From Polytrichum commune (Eukaryota > Streptophyta > Polytrichopsida > Polytrichales > Polytrichaceae), in NCBI GenBank assembly GCA_950295325.1, contig OX485807.1, positions 21,673,666 to 21,737,665 on the forward strand: a stretch of DNA of 64,000 nt. The letters are read 5' to 3'. Shown one piece after another: positions 36,880 to 48,404 of the stretch. Every line of letters starts with the position of its first letter. Within the stretch, counting starts at the first letter, position 1. Position numbers and translations under genes: made by a program. A model generated the notes under the pieces. That model did not search any database and was not told where the DNA came from. It saw only the letters and a program-made list of their open reading frames with translations.

Positions 36880-37450
36880 TGGAAAGCTATAAAAAAAGAA
36901 AACAAAGAAAACATGTTCCCACATAGGAAAGGAGGTGTTACACTCTCTACGGACAATCAAAGAAAGACATCAATTACCGCGATGGATGTTGAATGCCAAT
37001 CTACCCCATCACCTTTCATCACAAACCTTGGAGCATATTCTCTCAATCGACACGGTGACATATATCAACTGGCCCAATGTACATTGCTTTGTCTAATTAG
37101 CGTGGGTTACCATTCGGAGTTACGTGTCCCTGTCATTCTTATCATCTAAGTTATATCATATTCTTTGGTGTGCATACTAACTAGTTATGTGATTTGGGTA
37201 AAAAACGATGCTCTCAATAAAGTGTTATGACAATGCGTGATTTCAAATGGTAACCCACACTAATTAGGTAAAACAATGTAGAATTCAAGATACGGAAATG
37301 TGAGATTATCTACTTGAAGGCTCACCAACTCTCCAAATTGTCCATCGGGGATATGCTGACCCAATTCATTCCATACACACTTAGCTTCCAATGAACGTTC
37401 CCCGAAGTATGCCTAGTCTGTTACCACCTAGGAACATGTGGTGAAGAGAA
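36880..37450. other. Spacer without genes
   Basis: The frame at 36913-37149 has no recognised domain. Nothing else seen. Confidence 0.3.
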
Positions 37451-38185
37451 CAAGAAAACGGTAGAACCGTGAGGCTCTGTCCTTTACTATGAAAGACTAC
37501 AATTGTAGCTCATGTAAGCCCATGGCCATTTACTATACCTATAATCAAACCTTTCTTGGATTTTGTGCACCTTCTTCTCAAATGCGGGACAAGGACTGAA
37601 GCTACTCATTTATCACCCAAAAATTGAAAAATAAATAAATAACAATTGCCAATATAACTATAATTAACTATATATTTTTTGGAACAACTATAGTTAACTA
37701 TATATATAATTGTAGTTACCATCCACATTCAATAAAATGGACCAAAAATAACAAGAACAAGTAACATCCAAAACAAGTGTGAATGCAAAATGGTTAGGAA
37801 TTTGCTCTTGAAACAAGAAAACGGTAGAACCATGAGGCTCTGCCCTTTGCTATGAAAGACTACAATTGTAGTTGATTACTTTGCTCACGCCAATCCATGG
37901 CTATTCACTATACCAAACATTTCTTGGATTTTGTGCACCTTCTTCTCAAATACAAGTCAAGGATTGAAGCTACTCAGTTATTACCCGAAAATTTTAAAAT
38001 AAATAATCAAGAACTGCCAAATTAACTATAGTTAACTAGATTTCTTTCAATGCATTTTAGGGAGCACTTGTATATATATATAAAAACTATAGTTAACATC
38101 CACATTACACAAAGTGGACCAAAATAACAAGAACAATTAACGTCCAAGTGTGAACACAAAGTGGTTAGGAAATTTGCTCTTGAAA
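37451..38185. repeat. Tandem duplication, 363-bp unit
   Basis: Two diverged head-to-tail copies, offset by 363 bp. CAAGAAAACGGTAGAACC starts near 37451 and 37814, and TTTCTTGGATTTTGTGCACC occurs in each. Both contain ACTATAGTTAACTATA-type palindromes. Non-coding. Confidence 0.8.
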
Positions 38186-38271
38186 CAAAGAAGTTGATGC
38201 ATAGTCTCTGTCCTACAGACAACACCAACAAAGAAGTCGATGCATAGTCTCCGTCCTACAGATAGAGCCAA
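38186..38271. repeat. 43-bp tandem pair
   Basis: CAAAGAAGT(T/C)GATGCATAGTC occurs at 38186 and 38229, each followed by a diverged copy of the same tail. It adjoins the end of the 363-bp duplication. Confidence 0.7.
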
Positions 38272-38654
38272 CAAAACATAGCCTTGTTCCCTAGAGCTCC
38301 AGTGCCAACATGAGTTTGGTATGCCAAAATGAGTTTGGTACCCAATGAACGAATATGGAAAGTCCTTCGTTCAAACCTCCACATGGACTCCAAGCATGCA
38401 CCCACAACTTACCGAACATGAAAAGTTATGCATGCGAAACAACCAACTCCCTACTAAAACTCCGGTTGAGTTAAAGGATAACTCTATTGTTCAAAGAATA
38501 TATGCTCACGAGCTCGACTTACTTCCGCACAAGGAGCCTGTACTGTGTAACCTTGTGCAAGAATTTCCCAACAGTCTTACACAAACAAAAAGATGCATTG
38601 TATTGAATGCAAAGAACGTTAGAGCCATAACTTGAAATGGCTCGGGAGCATTGA

Positions 38655-38880
38655 ACGGGGAGAACCGGCTGCTACTTACAGATGAACCGGTTGAGTTTGA
38701 GAAATAACTGGTTGAAGTTCAAGACTTCAGGAAATTAACCGGTCACTTTAGAGGAATCTATAGAATATACCCCAATTTAATGAAGAAAAATCGAAAGATG
38801 TCAATATGTAACCGGTTGGATTTGGAAACACTCGGACCTCAACCGGATATGCACAAATCTCTCCCCGAACACTGCTCGGG
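38655..38880. repeat. Dispersed repeat, copy 1
   Basis: Aligns in the same direction with 56505-56730, sharing AACTGGTTGAAGTTCAAGAC-like and TTGGAAACACT stretches. Rich in ACCGGTT in this copy, less so in the other. Origin unknown. Confidence 0.55.
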
Positions 38881-39938
38881 AGGTAGCCAACCGAGCCTTG
38901 GTTGGGGACACTTTGAGCAAACAAGGCCCGACTATCCATTGAGGTTCAACACGTCAAGCAAGAACTCGAGATCATGGAAGATTTTCCTCCAGAGTCTTCA
39001 TAGTGCACTTGATTTCCACATACAAGTGGTTGATTGTAGAATATACCAGTGAGAGTGGGTTCTATTGCTCTTGACGTCAAGGGTGGTATGAAAGCTCCAA
39101 GTTCATTGAAATTATCTTGTAGCAATGTAAAACGCTTGAGAGTTAAGATGAACTTGATACCGATTTGCTACTCAAGGTGGAAACGACCCCATATTCGAGG
39201 CGTCCAAGTAAGTTAAAGACAAAAACATTAGGAACCCCTCGTAGCTTACGTATATAGTTCCAAACCTCAATACATAAAAAACCATGATCAATCAGTAAGA
39301 TAAGTTGGGCTAAAGCATCCACAAACATGCAAGCGGATGTTTCTACTAGGGCCCTAAAATGCCAAGCCGACAACTATAACTTTGTGATGTCTAGGCAAAC
39401 CCATTCATTAGGAGGGTGAAAGCACAACGAGCTATCTTATATCACAATCATACTACATTTTGACTCCCTAAAAGTTTTGGATGAATTGGCATTCCTCATC
39501 ATTCCTTTACTCCATCTTTGAAATATATTGTACAGATTTCAAGCCATTCTTTCTTGCCAAATCAACTTATTTTCACCGTTTTCCATATATCTACCTTATT
39601 CGTGGAAGGCCGCAAACCTTGGACTTCCTCTATATTACAATCCCTTCATCCACAATAGATGAGGTTACCTAGACATCATGAAGCCCAACTTGATTTAAAT
39701 GATTTTAATGAGTTTAACTCCTAAGCGTATGTGAAGTCTAGTCTAGGCCTCCCTATCCACAAAAATATGTATTTGACATACATGTTTCCATGTATATATT
39801 TGACATGTTCACTTCACTACATTCAAGACAAAACTCCAGGCCTATGAAGATGGAAACTCTCCCACTGCTCTAGGGCAATCAATGATCCTAACGTGATCAT
39901 GCTATTTTTAGCCACACACACCTACTAGTGCATGCCAT
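38881..39938. other. Spacer without genes
   Basis: No coding signal. 39055-39125 resembles 57985-58055, which extends the weak parallel between this region and 56.5-58.1 kb. Confidence 0.35.
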
Positions 39939-39940
39939 TA

Positions 39941-40252
39941 CACTAAATATGATATTTAGTGTTTGATACACTAAATACGAACCCACACTAAACGTCAATA
40001 ACCCTATGAAAGTAAGTAACATTAAATGTAAAATCAAACACAAAATATCAACTATCATAATATGTGGAAGTTACATGTTTGAATTTAGTGTTAGTAAGGA
40101 TATTTAAAAAAAACAGTGATAAAAGGAGAATTCCAACATATCTTCTAGCATATCTTCTAACACTAATTATCAAGGAATTGAAGATTAGTGTTGAGAAGGG
40201 TAGGGTGGTCACAACATGAAGTAGAATCCAACACTAAATGTCATATTTAGTG
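39941..40252. mobile_element. Stowaway-like MITE with palindromic ends
   Basis: A 312-bp element flanked by TA (39939-39940 and 40253-40254). Each end, CACTAAATATGATATTTAGTG or its mirror, is itself a near palindrome, so the termini can fold alone. Related termini lie at 17891 and near 28317. The TA duplication suggests Tc1/mariner mobilisation. Non-coding. Confidence 0.7.
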
Positions 40253-40254
40253 TA

Positions 40255-42635
40255 GTGAACGGGTTCTACCAGCACCGGTTACATCAAGTGGCTCTCCCTG
40301 GCCAAATTGAGGCTAGAAATGGCCCTTGCTCGTAGGAGCTGGTCGATGGTCGCCCACGCTAGTAAGTGTGGGCATGCTATTAGTTACAAGAGGCACAAAC
40401 ATGACACCTTTGTTTCCCAAGATAACAAGGGAGAGATGAGTATATGTACCCACTACCTGGAAAGCCTGCAGGAGATGCCTTGATGTACGAGGGACGTTCA
40501 TTTTCGGATAGTATTTAACGGAGTGACTCATGAGTGTAGTGGAGTAGAAGCAAGAGGCCCAGATTTCTCAGCCGCCCTTGTCGCTCGCATCCACCTGACA
40601 AGATTTCACACTGGCACCTTCCTGGCTCCCAAAACAAGAGCGATCCCACGAGGTATTGCAAGGCTACTCACGAGAGATTCGGGAATTGAGAGATCGAGGG
40701 ACTGAGGTCGGGGTGTTGCAGGTGGGGGGATCTGAAATCTGCAATTCGGTGCATTCTCTGCGGTGGGCATAGTGTAGCTCAAATCTGCAGGTTTCTACCG
40801 GTCCTGCATCCGTTACACGAGATCTGGTTGATGGAGGTGTGTGAATTTTCAAGTTTTGGCATGATCCAGCTTGGGCAATGTTGGAGTTCAAGTTGTGTGT
40901 GAATGTGGAGTGGATTTCCTGGAATGTTGGAATATTTCAAGTAAGTGGCTCCGTCGATCTGTTCAAATGAGTTTCACTCAATGCGTAGTCACGGAAGTAG
41001 GTGGCTGGATTTGCTAGGTGTATAGGTGTGGTGTGTCCGGGGGTTGGATTTCGGGTTGCCAAAGTGTGAAGGAGTAGCTGCATTGCAGATTTTCTTTCTC
41101 TGAAACTTCAGTTTTTCTACTTTGATCGAGATTAAGCGAACATCATGTGTGTAAGAGGTTTAGGTGTTCGGTGACGGTGGCAGTCCAGGTCTAAATCTGA
41201 TGATGATGATGCTATAGCTCACAGTCAGTCTGGGACGAGGAGCATATTGTTTGAAGGCAAGTTTGTAAAGTTACAAACTAATTACTGACTAGCTAAGCTA
41301 GCTCGAAGCATCCGGAGTCAGAGTCAGATTCTAGCATTGCCTGCACTTTGTTTCCATCAGGAAGAGGTAATACACATCCACCACGTTCAGAAAATGTGGT
41401 ATGGCCTAGTAGATTGTTTTAAAATATTTTCAAAAATGATTTGTGTAATCTCTTTCCAGGAAACTGCGTTCAAAAGTGGCCATTGAGTGGAATCGATTAC
41501 CTTCAAACGTGGGATGCAATAATATAAGTAGTACCTTTATTGTTACACTATCGTCTTCGTGAAACACTTTAGGAACAGTGGTCGTCATGTTTCAACTTTT
41601 CTGCCTAAATCGTTGCAAAGCTCCATAAAATGTCTTCAAGGTTCAACCTGTAAACTTCGAGAAAATTCCTATGTGCACCTCCAGTGCACATGTTTAGGGA
41701 ATACTGCGATTGTGATAATCCTCTCTCAAAACTCACTCGTCATTCAACCTCAATGATAGCTTTGCTAGTGCAACATGTAAGCCGGGTCAAAATTCTTTCC
41801 ACTATTTTCTATTGCATCAGAATAGATGCGGATGCCAGTGGGCACAAAACTTGAGTTCGTTGTTTTCATCTTCAAGTATGGCCTTCAACACTATTACCCA
41901 TGTCAAACATTAATACGATAGCAGCGGTTGATGGACATTATATCCTAGTTTAAACCAGATGATAGATTCTTCTGTCTGGCATTTGTTGCAATCATTTGTA
42001 TGACTCCTCTGTTTCTAACTTATTGACCGCAGTGAGCCACTGAAGTCATTTGACATCTTATCACTTAGTATGCTACACTACTCATCCTTGTAGTTCATGG
42101 AGACATTTATGGTAACAGATTGTTTGTTGGATAAGCCCTCATTGGATAGGCTTTCATTGCAGTTATGTCTGTCTGCATCTAGGATTGTGGACTCCCTCAA
42201 GATTCAGGTTTAGATTCTTTAGCAACATCTGATCTGTAATTCCTTGCGATTGATTTCTCTGCTGTGTCTCTCCTTCTCATGTCTCTTTGCTCTCAGCATT
42301 GCCATCACTGGTATCTTGGTTGGAGAAGTCAAGAGCATCATTTGTTGACTACCATACTGTCTGCTGCACAGTCTATCGATGTTTCTCCCTGCTCTGACTT
42401 GCTCTTTTACCATCAACTTAGAAATGAACATGTCTCTTCATCACAAATTCACAGATGTTGACCACTCTTCTTGATACTCATTTTGTGGTCGTGTGTGCAA
42501 ATTTCAGGTGACATCACATAATATGTAAACCGGAAGGTGATTTGGAGGGAACGTGTAATGCTAGTTGAGAGATGGGGAAATCATAGAAGGTGAATGGTGA
42601 ACTTCATAGAGGTTTTGTGGGGGAATTGAGCACTT
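40255..42635 (+). promoter_or_regulatory. Upstream region and probable 5' leader of the methyltransferase gene
   Basis: A moderately CpG-rich block at 40520-40860 suits a promoter and first non-coding exon. A consensus donor GTAAGT lies at 40941, and a pyrimidine-rich acceptor (TTTCAG) ends at 42507, 128 bp before the ATG. A 5' leader intron of about 1.57 kb is therefore plausible, though other exons may lie between. No TATA box was assigned with confidence. Confidence 0.3.
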
Positions 42636-43724
42636 ATGAGCAACGCGATGAAGAATTACACGAAGAAATTACAGGCTATAGCTCAAGGGGTGCACCCCAC
42701 AATCTATTGTTCTGTCATTCTGTTTCTTGTGAGCTATGTTACCGTGGACATCATAGCACACATTTCTGAGTACGACTTCACCGGAGTGTGTTCCTCCCTG
42801 TCCTCCGACGCGCTGAAGCTGCAGCAGGGCAAATTCACAGGGGATGAGGCAAAAGCACTCGAAACGAAATGGAACGAGCGAGAAGGCAAGTATTGTGATG
42901 TTCTACTAGGGCACTTGCCGCCGAAGGCGAAGCCAACAATCCTGCCCAAGCAGAGAGACGATCCATGGAAGCACATGAAGTGGGTAGGCAAACCTGCAAG
43001 GTGTAGGGTGAAGGGACAACTGATTGAGGCCCTAGATGATAGTTACAATTTCCGGCGAGGGTTTGCGTTGAAGTATGTGGACGATGTGGAAGACAAATTC
43101 CATCTGCTCCCCTGGGTGCTCGGGAACAAGATTAACCTAAACTTTCGGAAACGGAGGGTTTACCTCGATCTCGGTGCAAACCGATTCGACACGAGCGTAC
43201 AATGGTTCATGCGGATGTACCCCTGCGATTTCACTGAAGTGCACGCGTTCGAAAACAGCACAGAACTCTTTCGGTTTCCCGAGTTTCCGTACGACGAAAC
43301 CAACAATACTGCCGCCTCGAACGAACTGGAGGGTAGCCGATTCGTCGGCCAGACGCCCGGGATCCCGAAATGGATGATCCAACGCATGAAAATTTACAAC
43401 AAGCTCGTGTCGGATGGCGACGACGACTCCCTGAACGCGCTTAACATTACGAGGTTCATCAAGGAAACATTAGGCCTCACGCCCGCTGACACTGTCGTGG
43501 TGAAGATGGACATCGAGGGCTCTGAGTGGCCGATTCTCAACCGATGGATGGCCGACCCCGAGATGGCTGAGATCATCGACGAGTTGTTTGTGGAAATCCA
43601 TTACTCGGACCCGTCCATGATGAACTTCGGGTGGCTCCATTTTGAGGAGCACACACGCGAGGACGCCACCCATCTGCTCGCCGGGTTGCGCTCAAAAGGC
43701 TACTTCGTCCACCCATGGCCTTGA
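42636..43724 (+). CDS. FkbM-type methyltransferase, membrane-anchored
   Basis: An intact 362-codon single-exon frame with ATG at 42636. Residues about 20-43 (HPTIYCSVILFLVSYVTVDIIAHI) form one membrane segment after a basic tail, predicting a type II endomembrane protein. A charged stem follows. The SAM-binding domain begins with VYLDLGANRFDTSVQWF (174-190), then HAFEN (203-207, the likely ribose-binding acid), VVVKMDIEGSEWPIL (287-301), the FkbM hallmark, and DELFVEIHY (315-323). FkbM enzymes usually O-methylate sugars or related polar groups, so a glycan substrate in the Golgi is a fair guess. Codon use becomes clearly more GC-rich from about 42780 than in the surrounding DNA. Substrate unknown. 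Confidence 0.8.
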   Translation: MSNAMKNYTKKLQAIAQGVHPTIYCSVILFLVSYVTVDIIAHISEYDFTGVCSSLSSDALKLQQGKFTGDEAKALETKWNEREGKYCDVLLGHLPPKAKPTILPKQRDDPWKHMKWVGKPARCRVKGQLIEALDDSYNFRRGFALKYVDDVEDKFHLLPWVLGNKINLNFRKRRVYLDLGANRFDTSVQWFMRMYPCDFTEVHAFENSTELFRFPEFPYDETNNTAASNELEGSRFVGQTPGIPKWMIQRMKIYNKLVSDGDDDSLNALNITRFIKETLGLTPADTVVVKMDIEGSEWPILNRWMADPEMAEIIDELFVEIHYSDPSMMNFGWLHFEEHTREDATHLLAGLRSKGYFVHPWP

Positions 43725-45155
43725 TGTGTGCGTTGACTGCATTCACTACCCCGCTCGTAATTCATTCATGCGCACTTAACTTCATGCTCTGTAAACTCGG
43801 AACAACTATAACAACCACAGCACGGAAATGAGAAGGTCTGATGTGTAAGGTAGATGGCATGATTTGGTTAAAAGGTCCTAGGTGATTCTTGTTAGCAATT
43901 GACAGGGGGTTCCATCGCATCAAAGTAAGTTAGAGTAACCTCCCTCCAGCAATTTTGAATTTGTAATCCCTCTGGGAACGAGGGCTTGAAATATCTATAT
44001 ACGGCAACAGAAGCAATTGTTGCAATCTTTGACCTGATTTCAGGCCACCAAATTTAAACTCGTTGCACATTGTGTGATTGTTCCTGGACATCCTCTGCCC
44101 GATTTGGTGCATGCCACGTCAACCAGCTCCTTGAACCTATGTAACCTGAAATTGCTGTTGCCTTTTTGTGATTAGAGATATCACAACTCATTCTCGAGTA
44201 TCTCCTAGGAACTCGTGATTCGTTCGTTCGTTAGTTTCTTTGTAAAGTTTGAGCAACAACGACATCGCAGAATTGGCAAGGACGACGAATTACGAAGAAA
44301 AAGTTTTAAGGTTCTTCACAGAGGTGCAGGGTGGTGCGATATGTCCTACCACAATTTTTTTCATTTTCTTGGTTGTCCTATGTGCATGGTAATCTCCCAC
44401 CTGGAGCAATTTTGAATTTGTGATCTCCCTCTGTGACAAGGATTTGAAATGTATGTCTATCATGCATGTGCCTTGAAATTTGCTGAGGATAACCAGACGA
44501 CTTTTTATGATACCAGGTACCATCGCAACACATCCTCGAACTCAACATTTCCTAAGGAATCATGTTTGCGAAGGCTGAGGTTAAATGATAATCGCATTCT
44601 TGAATTTCTACGACCTCGTGCGATGATGGCCACTTTAAGCACCTCTTTACTTTCTGTCCGCTCGCTGGATATCACCTCCCCCTTGCTGTCCTCAGGATCG
44701 CCGCTTGCAAAGAAAAGCTAGAAATGAAGACGGGTTGGCAATTCCAATCGCCTCAATCGCCTCGATATATGCAATCGTGTGACAAACTACTTAGCTCAAT
44801 TCTTGAGCGACTGACAACCCCACATCAATCCTCCAGAAGTTCCTGCTTCTCCCCCACTTAATCCTTGGTGATGACCGAAAATAAATCGGAGGTTAGATTA
44901 CCAGCTACCTCACAGTGCAGAGACTTCTCGGCAACATTACAACATATTCCAAGTACATGTGTAGTCCAGTTGCGAAACCGCAGATACGACTGCAAGAGCT
45001 ACGACAACTCAATTGATTTGCATTTCTATGTCGATGTCAGTCTTCCGATTTATCTAACGAAGGCGCATTTCAACATGACGAAGGCAGGGACTTGGCATTC
45101 CATCCCAGGTTCTAATCACGTTGCCCGTAAGGGAGACATAGATACAGGGTGTATT
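43725..45155. other. Region between the methyltransferase and U2 genes
   Basis: Contains a 65-bp direct repeat, 43950-44000 and 44402-44455 (both with GCAATTTTGAATTTGTRATC). The frames at 44449-44721 and 44865-45176 have no recognised domain. Part of the left side is probably the 3' untranslated region of the methyltransferase gene. Confidence 0.35.
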
Positions 45156-45166
45156 GTCCCATACGG
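45156..45166 (+). promoter_or_regulatory. Plant snRNA upstream sequence element (USE)
   Basis: GTCCCATACGG, close to the plant USE consensus RTCCCACATCG, starting 70 bp before the U2 5' end, the expected place. Confidence 0.75.
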
Positions 45167-45194
45167 TTTGCGATAGATTGTGCTAGGCGAGTAG

Positions 45195-45200
45195 TATAAC
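45195..45200 (+). promoter_or_regulatory. TATA box of the U2 gene
   Basis: TATAAC at -31 to -26. It starts 28 bp after the end of the USE. This wider USE-TATA spacing is the one that directs RNA polymerase II, rather than III, in plant snRNA genes. Confidence 0.75.
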
Positions 45201-45225
45201 AAGCGAAGTTGGCAGCTTCAGAAGT

Positions 45226-45421
45226 ATACCTTTCTCGGCCTTTTGGCTAAGATCAAGTGTAGTATCTGTTCTTATCAGTTTAATATCTGATACGGGGCTC
45301 ATCGAGCCCCTCGATATTAATCTAATTTTTCTTGGGTGCGGCGCTCATCAGGCAGCTTGCTGTCCGAGCCCGCGCGCGTCGCCTTGGTATTGCACTACTT
45401 CCTAGGCTGGCGCAACCCTTC
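45226..45421 (+). ncRNA. U2: U2 spliceosomal snRNA
   Basis: Begins ATACCTTTCTCGGCCTTTTG, the near-universal U2 5' end. GTAGTATC, which pairs with the intron branch site, lies near 45260. Stem IIa follows (TTATCAGTTTAATATCTGAT). A stem of GGGGCTC and GAGCCCC, an Sm-like site AATTTTTC near 45325, and the 3' stem-loops ending near TGGCGCAACCC complete it. The 3' end is estimated from the usual length of about 196 nt. With a good USE, TATA box and 3' box it should be an expressed gene rather than one of the many U2 pseudogenes. Confidence 0.92.
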
Positions 45422-45452
45422 CCCTCGGGGACCCAATCAACCCTAATCTGGA

Positions 45453-45466
45453 CACACAAAGTCAAA
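45453..45466 (+). terminator. Plant snRNA 3' box
   Basis: CACACAAAGTCAAA fits the plant consensus CA-N(3-10)-AGTNNAA. It lies about 30 bp past the estimated RNA end, rather farther than the usual 5-20, so the mature end may be slightly downstream of 45421. Confidence 0.55.
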
Positions 45467-45500
45467 TTGTTAAGTGGAAAATTGTTCTGCTTGCGATCGA

Positions 45501-45824
45501 AGATGGTGTGATAACCATAAGAGGTGGTGTGATAAACTCCGAAGAGATAACCATAAGAGATGGTGTGAGAAACTCCGAAGTGATACCCATAAGAGGTGGT
45601 GTGATAAACTCCGAAGTGATAACCATAAGAGGTGGTGTGAGAAACTCCGAAGTGATACCCATTAGAGATAACCATAAGAGGTGGTGTGATAAACTCCAAA
45701 GTGATACCCATTAGAGATAACCATAAGAGGCGGTGTGATAAACTCCAAAGTGATACCCATTAGAGATAACCATACGAGATGGTGTGAGAGACTCCGAAGT
45801 GATACCCATTAGAGATAACCATAC
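45501..45824. repeat. 36/49-bp minisatellite beside U2
   Basis: The unit is ATAACCATAAGAGGTGGTGT followed by GATAAACTCCGAAGTG. Early units are 36 bp. Later units have gained a 13-bp insert (GATACCCATTAGA), making 49 bp. Because 36 is a multiple of three, several frames stay open and give repeated 12-residue peptides; these are by-products. The array starts only 35 bp after the U2 3' box. Confidence 0.9.
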
Positions 45825-45854
45825 TCTTTGCACCAATCAAATAAATTACACTTA

Positions 45855-46365
45855 TGCTCCCTCCCCACTTGACATTAGCAAATAACCAAAGACTTCCCTA
45901 AAACCCGGGTAAAGCTCCCTCGGTTATAGTGGACACGTCCGGCTATCCCAATGCTCCTACAAGAACTTGCTCTGGAGATTTCCAAGTAGGTTTTAGTTAA
46001 GTAGCTTTCACACATGTTCATTGTTTTATCTACCAACCAATGAATGTGGGATAGTTTTTGTCCCATCCCCAAATGCCTTAATACTTACCATCGGTTTTTG
46101 TTAATGGAGCTCCTTGTGCCCTCATAGCTAAGACTAAAAGCAACTAATCACAAGAGCGGGAGGCAACACTTTTAGAGGTCCTACATTCTTGCCTCATGTC
46201 TAGGTACCGATGGGAGGGTCGGTAGTTTTAGCTTAAAACCTCCACTTTTAAGCCATGCCACATCATTTGCCAACTAGGCTCGGCACTAGATAATGTCGAT
46301 GGTGTGAACACTCATTTTTAAGAACCCACTTTTAGGCTTAGCTAATGTCAAGTGGGGAGGGGGCA
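45855..46365. mobile_element. Tourist-like MITE with TGCYCCCTCCCC ends
   Basis: Inverted ends of about 25 bp, starting TGCTCCCTCCCCACTTGACA on the left and mirrored on the right with one change. The duplication TTA lies at 45852-45854 and 46366-46368. Length 511 bp, non-coding. It sits 30 bp beyond the minisatellite. Confidence 0.85.
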
Positions 46366-46368
46366 TTA

Positions 46369-48404
46369 GCACTCTTGTCGAAAATATTTTGAAGTGCTCC
46401 AACATAAACTACAACTAACAATGTGGTCAATCTTTTGTCTGCAAGGGCATATCTATATGTTGTTGAAAAGTCTTCCAAGTTTTTAATATTCTTAAGTATC
46501 AATGTTTTTTAATTGTGTGTTCTTGAGTATAAACAAGTCAAGAAACTATCACCATGTTTGTATCTACTCTAGAGTGTTGAGTTGAACACATAGATCGTAT
46601 TAGAGTATGGCGTCACCAACGTGAGGGTTAAGCATTAGTAGGAAGTTGTGAAAATCAACAATTTTGTGCAATCTCAAATTTAATGTGGTAACTTAGCCTA
46701 TGTTTGTGTGGTCATGAAAAAATCAATTGCCTTCAAAAGATTGCAATAAAAAAATTGTATCATCAATTTGTGCAACCACAAGATAGTGGTTGGATGTTTT
46801 AATGTTATGTTAGTGGGAAAAATTGGAGATGATCATTTGCTTGAGCTAAAGGAGGAGGCCATGGATCTTATATTTTAGAATATATTCTTTATTTGACTTG
46901 AAACCCCAACTCTTTAAAATGGTCATTTTAACCCTAAATTTTTTCATTTGAGTTCATAGAGAGTACTATCATAAACATTTTATTATTATAAAGATTCCTC
47001 GAAGTGGACATCTATGGGACAATTTTCACTGTCCCCCCCCCCACCAACAAATATCCACATTTGAATTGATACATATTTGAAAATACAAATCACAAACTCT
47101 AAACAAATATGCCAATTGTCATCAATGGTTGGGTGAGTATCCGGGAGCCCTTAATTTACAATATGGCATTTAGCATAGCATATTAGGATTCTTGAGATGA
47201 TAGTTTCGCCTTTAAGTATGCAAGGAGAAGATGTTATTGTGCATACTAATGGCAAGTGCCATGTGTTACATTTTGGTATGCAAGTGGAAGATATTCTTGA
47301 GCATACTAATGCCAAGTGTCATTTGTGTACACTTCAGTCAACTTGTAGACCATTGTGTAACATGAGTATACACCTCACAACACTATAAATGAACACACTC
47401 ATGCCAAGATATGAGTAAGCACACCTGAACGTCAAATGTTATGAGGTGACACTAATGATGATGTTGTTGATCACCAGTGCAACCTAGGATACACCTCAAA
47501 ATAGGACAAGTGACACTATTACGCAAGTGACACTAACTACAATAAATGGTGTACATGGACAGACGCTAAAATTTGCACTAATTACCATAGAACGGTGTGG
47601 TTTGCTTTGTGGAGAATATATGTATATTCAAGTAGACCCAATTGCAGAATAAGGAACCAGCATCTTCACCACAAGAGTCCTTGCAATTCTGACGAAGTCG
47701 AAGTTCACTTTCCTCATAAGGTTCTTGTAAATTTTGTCGCATCATAAGTGGAGAACAATGAACATGTAGGATTTGCACGAAACCAGTGAAGATCCAAGTG
47801 TTTCCAAATCCAAGCAGTTACATGTTGTTTCCTTTTAGATCTTCTTTATTTGTTCAAGATATATTCCACATACCATTTGGTGATTCAGCTAAAGTCTTGA
47901 CCTTAAACTGGTTGTTCCTCAAACTCAACCGGCTCATTTGTAATGTAACCAGCGGTCAGATCTCCCCATACGGTATTGGAAAACCTCAACAAGTGAGCTT
48001 TGACCTAATTGCTGAAATGGGAACTCAGCATCATTATCACGACAGTCCTTGCATTCTTGTTGCCAAACTTTCAGGTTTGTGACTTAGTAGTCAGATCTAC
48101 TTGCCAGTGTCAATAGATTTATTTCCATGGAGATGTTTTGCCAGATATTGTTGTGAACTTTTGCAACACTTTTGGAACACTTTTGCAACTCCAATTTGCC
48201 AGTCCACTTTGAGATACGTACTTACAGAGCCGTAACCTAAGCAGAGTATGTTTCCTCCAGGCAACAGTTTTGCAATCCCTCAGAGACATACTTTAGGACT
48301 CTCTCTCTCTTCAAGAAGAGAATCTCTGCAAGTATAATGTTATGAGAGGAAGCACAAACCACCTGCTTTCTACAGTCAATGTATGTGGGTGTTATTTGAT
48401 TTGT
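46369..48404. other. Spacer with minor repeats
   Basis: A 61-bp direct pair at 47216-47335 (GTATGCAAG...GCATACTAATG) encodes a repeated 20-residue frame. 47640-47692 and 48009-48060 share ATTGC-GAA--GGAAC-CAGCATC. No gene was recognised. Confidence 0.35.

Noticed and set aside
42734-43673. Several minus-strand frames over the methyltransferase gene
   Set aside because: Shadows of the GC-rich coding strand; no domain.
45322-45714. Repeated 12-residue peptide frames on both strands
   Set aside because: They follow from a 36-bp tandem repeat whose period is a multiple of three, and open frames exist on both strands.
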